Origin: Gordionus sp. m RMFG-2023
Taxonomy: Eukaryota; Nematomorpha; Gordioida; Chordodea; Parachordodidae
DNA length: 64,000 nt
Direction of reading: 5' to 3'
Assembly: GCF_954871325.1 (NCBI RefSeq)
Contig: NC_088777.1
Coordinates: 40,587,366 to 40,651,365, forward strand
Position 1 is the first letter of the stretch, and each line of letters opens with the position of its first letter. A program made the translations under genes and the position numbers. The notes under the pieces were generated by a model. The model made no database searches, had not been told where the DNA came from, and was given only the letters and a program-made list of their open reading frames with translations. Positions 55,401 through 64,000 of the stretch are shown in pieces.

Positions 55401-58400
55401 TCAATTGCTTAATAGAGAAAAGGCGAACACAGTTAAAATAAAAAAAACATGGACATTATTCTTTTTCTAAATAAAAATTTTGAATTATAAATTGTAATTA
55501 TTTTGAATTATAAATTGTAATTATTTTGTGTTATTAATATGGAATAAGAGAAATAAAAACTTTGATAGATTAAATTCAAAAAAGTGTAAATGTATAGCAA
55601 TAAAGTTTTGAAAAATTTAGAAACACCGTGAATTTTTGGGCGTGATCAAAATATTGTCTTTCGTGAGCGGGCGGATAAGGGCCAAAATTTTTTAGTAGTA
55701 AGCATGAAAGGGCGTGAATTTTTTTTATTGCCACCATGAGTGGGCGGGTCATGATCGTGAATAAAAAATTAGGCCGGGGCCCACTTCTATTATAGACTCA
55801 TTTTTTAAATAACCTATTTTATAAACAAAGCTTGAAAAATATCTTGGAAGATTGCTTGAAAATTTTTGTCCAAAAAATCTTGAGTCATAAAATTTAAGAT
55901 TTTATTAAAAACTAAAATTATGTTTTAATGGTGGTTCAGATTTTTATGCAAAAAATCACAAGGATTCACTTGCATATAATTTTTACAAAAAAAATTGTAT
56001 TTGGTAAAATTGGATCAAAAAAACTTTGAGCATTCACAGAAAAATTTTAAATTAAAATCATAGAAGATGTTTTATTTTGAAGAGCATCGAACTCTATTTA
56101 AAAGTATTGAATTTGATTATATAAAATTAGACTTGTTATCATCATTATTCTGATATTTATCGCTTGCTATCAATCGAATCCGGGAGCCTCGAATAGCGCA
56201 TTCCATTTGTAGTGTCCGCCTTTCCAGACTGACGCAACGCGAGTATATCGCCTCATAATTTAAAGCAGCATCGATGACATCATCAGAAGAACCGGTTCCT
56301 GGTAAAAGTCTAGCCAAATGGCCTTCATCGCAAGTCCATTGGGAGTGCAAGTAATCACGAAGACGGGATTCATTGCAATCTTATATGAAATTTAATTTAG
56401 CAGAAAGGTAATTCATCACAACAGAGAAGATATGTTAAATTATTCTGATTATTAGCCAATAAAGAGCTAATATAAAATAAAAATTATTGATCTCGATTAG
56501 GTTTTCAGTCCAGTAAATACGAGAATTCTAATTCCATATTTGAATTTTATACTCTGCTTTAAATAGTCAGCTCCAAAAATGAGTTTTAAGATAAAAAGGG
56601 GCAGGTTTATGACTATTTTAATTGTATACATAGAGGGAAGAAAGGAAATGAACAGCTGATAGTTATAACCCATATTTCCCGAAAGAAAAGGGGAGAGACT
56701 AAACTCGAGAAGTTGTAAATCAAATTATAATTCTGGAGGAACCAGAAACCAAATTTCAAAGAGCTGGAAAACTAATTAATAAACGGGAATACTTATTATT
56801 AAACAGAAAGGTTATAAGCAAGTTTAGTATATATAAAAAACAATACTTGGTGGATTTAGGCAGTAGAAGCAAATGTATTTTTCGGGAATTTTATCTTCTG
56901 TTTCAAGCCCCAAGCAAACGAAATGTTGCCAGCAATAGCAGATATCGCACTTTGATATTAAAATCATTTTTTTAAAAAAGAAGGTAATAATGTAATTACT
57001 CTCTTTCTTGCCAATATAAATGAGATATAGATTGATTAACAAAACTAATAATTCTATTTAGATTTTTTCTTTAAACATTACCAGCCATTACTATTCAACG
57101 TCATTAATGCTCGGCCACTCATATTTTATCTCATGCGGAAATTTTCAAAATAGAAAATATGTATTTATATATATAACTTCAAAATTTAATAAATTTTGAT
57201 AATCTGGAGTAATAAGTTGACATTTTGAATATGTGTAACGCTTAAAAAATGCTTGACTACCAAAACTGCCTGCGTCAAACTGCCATTTTCAATTTTTTCA
57301 TGTTTTTGTAAATTATATGATAGTCTACCTTTTTACTTAAGCCATATTCTTAAACATAACTATGAAATATCGTCTGTTTTTCAAAAGGTTAAAAAAAATT
57401 TAAAAAAATAAAAATCGTCTTTACTATAGAAGAAATTTAGACATTTGGGCATATCAATAAACAGGAATAAATTATTTCTAAAAATATTTTTAATTTTAGG
57501 TAAGACAATGTTATTAGGAATAATTGCAAAAAAACATTCCTCATGTCATTTCTAAAATATTCCATTTTAGATAAAAAAAAATTATTTTATTACATTTTAT
57601 ATAATATTTAATGTATATATAATTAAACAACTAGGAAGGAATTTAGTACCCCACCCCCATATTATTTTTATCTGGATAGGTTTAAAAGGTTTTAGCGGCT
57701 TACTTGGAAAAAAAAATCTGGCGAGATTATGCAAGTATGCGCCAAGCAAGATTCACGTAGTTCTTAAAGGACAGGTGGTAGACAAACGTGCAAATGAATG
57801 AATGAAATATAACTACTTTATTTTTTATTACAATAGATACAGGAAAAGCTACATCTGATAAAATTCAACCCCTCATATTGCTCAGCATCATCTGAAAAGA
57901 TTATCTGGAAGAAAAATTTGGTAAAATTAGTCGTTGTTTTTCATCCACGTTGTCTTCAAAAAAACAAAAATTTTCACAAAAGGTACAGGAGATGGGACCT
58001 TAAATGCCATGAAATATAAATCTCTGACAGTTGTGTTTCAGGGGGGATACTCATGTCACATCTATATTGACCAATTATAACAACATTTACTTTTCCTGAC
58101 AAAACCCTAATGAAAACATATGGGGTATAATTAATGAAACCAAGAGTTCAATGTCCGAGAATCTAAGATTCTTACATGAAAAAAAATATGCTTGGTATTC
58201 CATATTTATCAACTAACGTTAAAACCTAATTCCATGCCAAAAAGAATATCTGTTCATTGGTAAATCTAAATGCGAAGCAATTCAATTTTTTTAAAAAATG
58301 GTCAATTATTAAGAATTTTTTAGCGTCATAATAATTTAATATCAATTACGGTTAGCAACCTTATTTTATATAATTTTCTGATAATTATTATCAATATTTA

Positions 58401-59580
58401 ATTAATTTTTTTTATTAATTATATTATTAATAATATGCTCATATTCAAAAAATATATAAAAATTGAAGAAAATAGAATTGTTTAATATAGATTTTATTTT
58501 AAATTTTAAGTTAGTAAAAAAAATTAAGGTGGCCGAACAATAATCGTTAACCATTACAACAAAATATTTTAGCCATCAATATGATGAGTTATGCATAGGT
58601 CTATGGTGTTATGTTACGACTATAAATTATTATTTAATAAGAGTATATTTTAGTGCATTATATCAATATTTATATAAGCAAAATAATATATACTTGTAGC
58701 ATGAGGCCATTCTCCTGAACGGACCCACAAGTGCAATGTATGATTTCCATATCTTCTACATTAATACTTATAGAAGGTTCAGCAGTTTCAAGTTGTATGG
58801 TCTTTTTTTTAGGAGAAAATTCAATACCTTTATCTCTATAATTCTTTTTCCCTCTCAATTTCGTCACCTTCTTTTCTACAATGTCATTCGTAACAATTTT
58901 TTCTGGCATCATTTTGATGCTTTCTTTGCCTTGGCTAACGTTAAAGATGGACTCGAATTCTTCGTCAATTATTCTAGGCAAGGCAATGGGAGAGCCTATT
59001 GTTTTTGGATCATTTTCTTCATGAATTTCTTGCATTTGAAAAGCTGGTGAGAGTATGGGGCTGGATTGGATCCCAGCTTCTGGTTCTAAGATATTAGTAA
59101 GATTGATATTGATCATTATAAAAACGGCTACACATTTTAAATAATAATTTGGCAATAAAATATTTTCATTTGCACGATATAAAAAAATATAAAAGGGTAG
59201 ACTAAAAATTCTGTATATAAATGAATATAACAGTAAAAAAATATTTATAATTATAAAAAGAAGAAAAAAATCATTCATTGTAAATAAATAAATACAATTC
59301 AAAATAACAAACACTATGAACCTATGATAGTATCGGTTCCTTTCTCTTGATCATCCAGATCGATAGAGGTTTCATGAATGATTTTTTGTGAATTCGAAGA
59401 ATCTTTCTTTTTAGGCATAAAAAATGCGCTAGTATTAAAAGTGAGTTTGGCCTTTTTGATTCTATTTGCAGCAATTCGTTTTTTGGGTTTAGCAAAATCA
59501 GGGTCATTATTGGTAGATTGTTTAAATATTGTGTCCTCTTTTTTATCTTTAATAATTTCTTGATGTAAACATTTAAAAAT
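52490..59580 (-). CDS. PHF20: PHF20/PHF20L1-like PHD-finger protein, C-terminal 640 codons
   Basis: PHF20 proteins read methylated histones and p53 in the MOF/NSL acetyltransferase complex. Exons, 5' to 3': 59580-59322, 59085-58694, 56949-56847, 56379-56133, 54420-53955, 53761-53560, 52743-52490. The sum is 1,923 nt and every phase agrees. The PHD finger is split by an intron: IIHCTCGSVQENGLMLQ, then CDICYCWQHFVCLGLETEDK and EKYICFYCLNPP (C4HC3 complete, with the WQH..C..L and PEKY.C..C signature of PHF20). After it, RDYLHSQWTCDEGHLARLL follows the human pattern. Next comes an acidic, disordered exon, then IEEQL and a final helix (RLNLRTILKQLQTIQDG) like the human C-terminus. Introns are 236-1,753 bp and hold transposons. 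The Tudor/MBT end is not visible, though orphan exons at 62.9-64 kb may belong. One donor (GTCTAA at 56132) is weak. Confidence 0.75.
52955..53155. mobile_element. 201-bp MITE with perfect 8-bp target duplication
   Basis: The ends are TAGTGATGTAAAATCGCTCC and, reversed, TAGTGATGTAAAATCACCCC. TTTGATAG flanks both sides (52947-52954 and 53156-53163). It lies in the last intron of the PHF20-like gene. The perfect duplication points to a fairly recent hAT-type insertion. A worn copy is at 20012. Confidence 0.95.
53183..53404 (+). CDS. Possible MRGBP/EAF7-like terminal exons, opposite strand
   Basis: Two plus-strand exons with matching phase: 53183-53253 (FVANFSKLEGMYELDCILKK) and 53288-53404 (CEWGPPNDRNFSELDLDQIE, then PYKNHLEEILKRLIPL, stop), joined over a 34-bp GT-AG intron. 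L..MY(E/D)(L/M)....PN..RNF resembles the conserved block of MRGBP, the MRG15-binding NuA4 subunit (TMYDMQAL..PNPERNF in human). The intron is shorter than usual and the upstream part (PAG.N.HF block) was not found; possible scraps lie at 52770-52955. The pair sits wholly inside the last intron of the PHF20-like gene on the other strand. It could be a nested gene, a gene fragment or chance. Confidence 0.35.
54496..55789. mobile_element. hAT-like non-autonomous element in PHF20-like intron
   Basis: TAGAGGTGGGCGCGGGTCGTG-like left end and, reversed, TAGAAGTGGGCCCCGGCC right end. Inside both ends GGCGTGA/GGGCGTG and TCATGATCGTGA-type words recur. The flanking 8-mers ATACAAAC and TTATAGAC agree at five of eight bases. 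Length 1,294 bp. No transposase frame. Confidence 0.6.
57850..58320 (+). mobile_element. Tc1/mariner transposase scrap
   Basis: Plus-strand coding-like pieces include TLMKTYGV/NPNENIWGIIN (about 58105), the usual LNPIENLW block near the Tc1 third catalytic residue, and a preceding block with HVTSI. Stops and shifts are frequent. It lies in a PHF20-like intron. No terminal repeats were found. Confidence 0.4.
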
Positions 59581-59639
59581 CTAACAATAGTTCTATCTGC
59601 CATAATTGTGTTTAAATTTAAGAAAAATTTTGGCATTAA

Positions 59640-60060
59640 ATAGATTATAATTCTAAAATAAGATAAGATCTTATTAATTATGAACCAAATTTATTTCATA
59701 TTTATCTTATCATAAATAATTATATATATGTACCACCAAATCTGGCTACTATATGTCCCTTTTGTTAGGTAATTAAAACAAAATGTCACAAGTGTGTAAT
59801 ATCTATCATAATCATAATGGAAACAAATTAAACATGCATCTATTAATCCTCATCCTTTTAATTTTACATTCACACTAAAATAACCATAATAAAGTTGAAA
59901 CTTAATAGCAATTAATGTACAGGTAACAAAATTAGTTTTCTAAATCATTATGGATAAATAAAAATTGAAGAAATATAATTTAATAATATTACTCTCACAG
60001 CATGTATAACAAATATCAACAATGGAGTTTTAGACACACTTTATTTTAATATTGTTTTTA
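59640..60060. other. No gene seen
   Basis: AT-rich stretch between the first visible PHF20-like exon and the Tc1/mariner-like element. An ATGGCAGATAGAACTATT start-like piece (59602-59585) lies just upstream of the exon acceptor but is out of frame with it. Confidence 0.45.
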
Positions 60061-62373
60061 TGGGATTTCCCATCCTAAAAAGGAAAAAAGTCAGTTAAAA
60101 AAAAGAAGGTTAGATCAAAAAGGAAGTCTCATCAAACACGGAAAAAGCAAAAAAAAAGTAAAGGATCCGATCAAAAAAAAGAAAGGTATCAACAAAAGGA
60201 AAAGTGTCAATTAAAAAATGAAAAATCCAATCAAAAAAAAGGAAAGGTACCACAAAGACCGAACAAAAGGTAACGAGGAAAAGTTCAATCAAAAAAGGAA
60301 AATCGTTATTTTTTGTATATTTTAACAAATAATTTTATTTATTATCAATTAAGTTTAATAATTTTGAAATATGATTTTTCTTAAATTTTTAGTTATTTTT
60401 CATTTTCTTTCTTATTTTTTTTTCTTTTCCTCATTTTTAATTATTTTTTTTGTCTTTTTAATAATAATTTCTTTATTTTTCTTGTCATTTTTCTACAATT
60501 CTATATTTTTTTGTCATTCTTAATCAATATTTTTCCTCTTTTTCATCTTAAATAATAATTTTTTTTAACTCTTTATGATTTTTTTCTCCTTATTTGAATT
60601 TCACTAATATTTCTCTTTGGCAATCAAACTTTTTTATTAATACTTGTATATCGATTATTTCATTACAATTGCGATGTATAGTACAAAACAAAATATTATA
60701 TTAATCATTAATAATTTTCCTTCTACATTTTGGAACATAGGTCTCCATATTTCTAAAATAGTTTTGTGCATTCTTCTCAATTATTCCCCTCTCTTCATGC
60801 TCTGTAATACCAATAAATTCCTCCTCATTATTATAACTTTGAATTCTGACTAAATCCTTCTATTGAGAAAACATATTTTCAATAGGATTATGGGAAATGG
60901 CGGCAAATATTTTATTGCATGCCCTCGCCTTTCTATCGATTTTCTAATTGTATGTATGGTTATGATTAAATTGAATATTGCAAAAATCATCATATTGCTT
61001 TCTTCAAAATGATTTAATATATAATTTACAAAATTTTCAAAGTGTATAGTGTTACAGGGGCCATCAAGAACCTCGAATCAGAATATTCCCGCAATCGTGA
61101 AAGCAACTAGTATAATTCATTGTAGTTAGACATTTTTAATAATCTTTTTTTATTGTGCATATCCATATAACCGTCTCATTGATATTGGAAACCCGTTCTC
61201 ATCGATAAAAATAAATTTTTCTCTCATATAGGCACCATTCATAAACTAATTCGTGCATTTTTTGCAAATCTCGTTATTATTTAATATTTTCTCTAACTGA
61301 AAGTAGTGACCCTATACCTAAATCCAGATAGTAACCTTGATGCTGTACTTTTTGATATTTCTACATCATACCTCTCTTTAATCATTTCACATAACTTTTT
61401 TAAGGATATGGTGGAATCCAAATTTATACAATTTAATGTATATTCTTCCTGTTCTTGGTTTAGTTTCTTGCGTGCACGTGAGCCTCCTTTGGGTAAACTA
61501 TATTTTATTCCATTTTTGAGATAGGAGTATTTTATATTTGTTACAGTTTTATAACTTACTTTAAAACATGATGCTATATTTTTGATACTATCCTTTTTTA
61601 ACGCGTCAATTATTAGAGCTTTTGTTGCACTATCAATGTTTTTTTTCCTTGTTACTACCATATCTTCATGATTTTATTTTTTAAAACAAAGAAAATTTCT
61701 TTTTAAAAGATATACTAATCAAATAGAATGAATGACAAATATTTTTAAATGATAAGATTTACCTCATTCATTTATAAATCAAATTAGGTTATTCCATATC
61801 CATTTTTTTGTCAGTAATGACTTTTTTATATAAATCAATTATAATTATACTATTGTATTTACATAAAAAATTAGAAATATTTATAAAATAGGTAAATTTA
61901 TAGGCAATATAAGATTAATCATCCTATTGAAAAACAATAGAAACGTAATTTTAAAAATTGTACTCCCGTAAAATTACAAAAAAAGGATAGGGAATAATTT
62001 AATTCTCAGGCAACAATATATAAAAAAAACATACTTGCTAAAAATTATTAGTATTAAATACTTGCATAAATATTAATTTTCAAAAATAAGAATATATGAT
62101 TTTATTTTGAAAATTTACTTATAATTAGGTATTATAGTTCAAATATATTTAATTTAAAAAGGTACATCATTGCCAAACGATTAATTTAATTCAGCAATTG
62201 TAATGAAATAATTTGATATGAAAAAATATTAATAAAAAATATTTGATTTTGCCTTGATTAACACTACATTTTTTGATTGGACCTTTTCCTTTTTTAATCG
62301 GACTTTTTCCTTTTTTGATTCACATTTTCCTTCTCTTGATTGGGACTTTTTCTTTTTTGGATGGGAAACCCTG
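60061..62373 (-). mobile_element. Tc1/mariner-like element with tandem-repeat ends
   Basis: The ends TGGGATTTCCCATCC (left) and, reversed, CAGGGTTTCCCATCC (right) are flanked by TA at 60059-60060 and 62374-62375. Inside each end a ~20-bp unit (about AATCAAAAAAGGAAAAGTCC) repeats roughly ten times on the left (60075-60305) and about four times on the right (62270-62360). The transposase N-terminal helix-turn-helix is open on the minus strand (61661-61293: TKALIIDALKKDSIKNIASC, later SRLLSGFRY). After a stop, FIDENGFPISMRRLYGYA (about 61165-61215) gives the DE...RR.YG.A block of the DDE_3 type. The rest, toward 60650, is decayed. Length 2,313 bp, inactive. Confidence 0.75.
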
Positions 62374-62911
62374 TATCTAGTCGACTCAAAAGATGAACAA
62401 TTATATGTTATTTTATTTAATATAATAAATTGAATCGTAATTTTAAAATGAATTTATTGTATAAACCACTATTTGAAAAAACATGTTATATTATACATAG
62501 ATCTATGCCACTAGATAAAAATCGACGATGGTGGCTACTGTTTCATCGGCGGTTTTCGGTGCGCCGAATTGGCTGCGTGGGTGTATTTTAAAATTTTAAT
62601 AGATGAAAATTAATAATTATATGCATTTTTATTGAATTTATTTGGGCTCTTAGTTTCATAATTGTTATTAGAACTGAAATCTTTTAGGTGTCCAACCCCA
62701 TACAAATTTTCTCATTTTTATTCATTCTCCTAAATATATTTATAAAATATTTTAAAAATTTACCTTTCTACTAAGTCACATACAACAATAATATTTTATC
62801 GATTTATTATAATATTATACAGATTTTATATAAACACTATTTTATAATAGTAAGATATAAATTTTAAAAAAAATACTTAGGTAATAAATATAAATAAATT
62901 AAAAATCAAAT

Positions 62912-63070
62912 TTAGCTCAATAATGGATGAATAAATATAGGACATAAAGATGTTCTTTTGTCAATAAGTATTGATTTCAATAGAAAAGATTCTTCCGCTA
63001 GGTGTACTTGTTGCAGGTACTTAAGAACTTCTCTAAAATGGCTAGTTTCTGGTTTTTCGGTTGCTTTTTT
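62912..63070 (-). CDS. Orphan exon, possibly upstream exon of PHF20-like gene
   Basis: After the acceptor ATCCTTTTAG, 52 codons are open on the minus strand: KKATEKPETSHFREVLKYLQ, then VHLAEESFLLKSILIDKRTS and CPIFIHPLLS, stop. The codon use (CTG CAA CAA GTA CAC CTA GCG) is that of real coding here. A donor within it is likely, so the tail may be intronic. The family is not recognised. It lies on the same strand as, and upstream of, the PHF20-like gene. Confidence 0.3.
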   Translation of the reverse strand, partial: KKATEKPETSHFREVLKYLQQVHLAEESFLLKSILIDKRTSLCPIFIHPLLS

Positions 63071-63805
63071 CTAAAAGGATAGTGTCTTGCTTAAACATGT
63101 AAGGTTGACCAAGTAAAATATAACATTCCTGTTTCAAATTGCTAGTGATATTCGAATTTTTATCTAAGATTGTGAACTTTATACAATATCTAAGCTTGAT
63201 GTTCGAATCTTATCTACAATATGGATCTCTTTTCCCGCATTTCGAGATCGTTTTAATATGTTGTAGAAGCTAAATTGAAATGCTGTTTTATAAAATTAAA
63301 ATAATTTATGTTTATCAGATTCTTCGTCATTTTTTTCGCCAATTTTAAGAGGTCAACAAAAAAATACAATCATGAATTATGATGCTTTTCATATTTTCCT
63401 TTTTTTCAAAGTTAATTTACAGAAGTATCTCCAACATGAGTGCTTTCATAAAAATCAAAGAGAGTTGTAATTTTATAAGTTATAAACAGGGTGGTTTCAT
63501 TAGTTTATTATAGCAAAGTAGAATAATTTCATTTTATAAATTTAATATTCAAATGTACAAATAATATTTTATAAAGAATGATGTAATTAATAAACTATTT
63601 AAATGTATAAATATGATATATTAATTAAATATTATTTTAAAATCTCAGCCCCACTGCCATATTAAAAATCGGTGTCGAATCTATCAGCAAGGATCGGCTC
63701 AATCGTGGCTTTTTGGTGTTAGGAAAATTATCGGCGGGGGCGCGAATCAATAGCATATAGATCTAATAATGCTTAAAATTAAATTTATTATTATTATTAG
63801 TAAAC

Positions 63806-64000
63806 CCATGTTAGAACTTTCGGTATCCTTAGGAATACTTTGCCTTGGCGACATGCATTGCTTATCGTAACTGACAGTATTTGTAATACCATGGGCACTA
63901 TAACTTGCTACAGTAGAATTAACTGATAAAAGTCTAGAAAATTTGTGCTTTCTGCGTTCCCTCATTCGCCTCAAAAGTTTAATTTCGGGGTCTAGCTCTT
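63806..64000 (-). CDS. Orphan exon running off the window edge
   Basis: 64 codons are open on the minus strand from the window end: ELDPEIKLLRRMRERRKHKF, then SRLLSVNSTVASYSAHGI, later SPRQSIPKDTESSNM, ending at a donor (GTTTAC, 63805). The basic start and Ser/Thr-rich remainder suggest a nuclear, partly disordered protein. It may be the next visible upstream exon of the PHF20-like gene, but its phase (1) does not match the acceptor at 63071, so the link is unproven. Confidence 0.4.

Noticed and set aside
59322-59636. 104-codon minus-strand ORF starting further upstream than the PHF20-like exon
   Set aside because: It is the wrong frame. The frame starting after the TTGTTAG acceptor (59580) has matching splice phases on into the PHD exons.
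60306-60650. Poly-pyrimidine tract as a regulatory element
   Set aside because: It is low-complexity T/C-rich sequence inside the Tc1/mariner-like element, next to its purine-rich array.

Overview
This is a very AT-rich eukaryotic window, almost certainly from an invertebrate animal. An animal-type (type I) fatty acid synthase gene, a PHF20-like chromatin gene and a PDRG1-like gene are all split by very short introns (mostly 40-66 bp). The space between them is filled with decayed DNA transposons, their MITEs, LINE pieces and tandem repeats. I cannot name the species.

Layout. 1-5.2 kb: two LTRs around a short internal stretch, scraps of Copia-like, hAT and LINE coding, and one orphan exon-like ORF. 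5.3-8.4 kb: a Ginger/gypsy-type integrase relic followed by an OTU protease domain; a ~150-bp tandem array sits inside the integrase part. 8.5-13.3 kb: tandem repeats, a pogo/Tigger element with both ends (9146-12068), a 423-bp hAT MITE with perfect 8-bp target duplications, and a ~61-bp satellite. 13.3-14.1 kb: LINE remnant. 14345-37215: the FAS gene, 32 exons, about 2,548 codons, every splice phase consistent and the key catalytic residues present. Its fifth intron is 12.3 kb, against a norm of about 45 bp, and holds hAT, piggyBac and MITE insertions, some nested. 37.8-38.2 kb: PDRG1-like gene on the minus strand, convergent with FAS. 38.7-52.1 kb: transposon-rich, with two hAT elements, a 602-bp MITE, LINE pieces and several tandem repeats. 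52490-59580: the C-terminal 640 codons of a PHF20/PHF20L1-like PHD-finger gene (minus strand, seven exons, all phases consistent), whose introns carry other elements and possibly a small opposite-strand gene resembling MRGBP/EAF7. 60.06-62.37 kb: a Tc1/mariner-like element whose ends are built of ~20-bp tandem repeats. 62.9-64.0 kb: two orphan minus-strand exons, perhaps belonging to the PHF20-like gene.

How it fits together. The FAS gene would make a complete cytosolic multienzyme (KS-MAT-DH-pseudoMT-ER-KR-ACP-TE) for palmitate synthesis. The PHF20-like protein would read histone methylation in a MOF/NSL-type acetyltransferase complex. PDRG1 is a prefoldin-like chaperone-complex subunit. I see no operon-like functional link between them. 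The rest reads as successive transposon invasions that enlarged a few introns while leaving the exons open.
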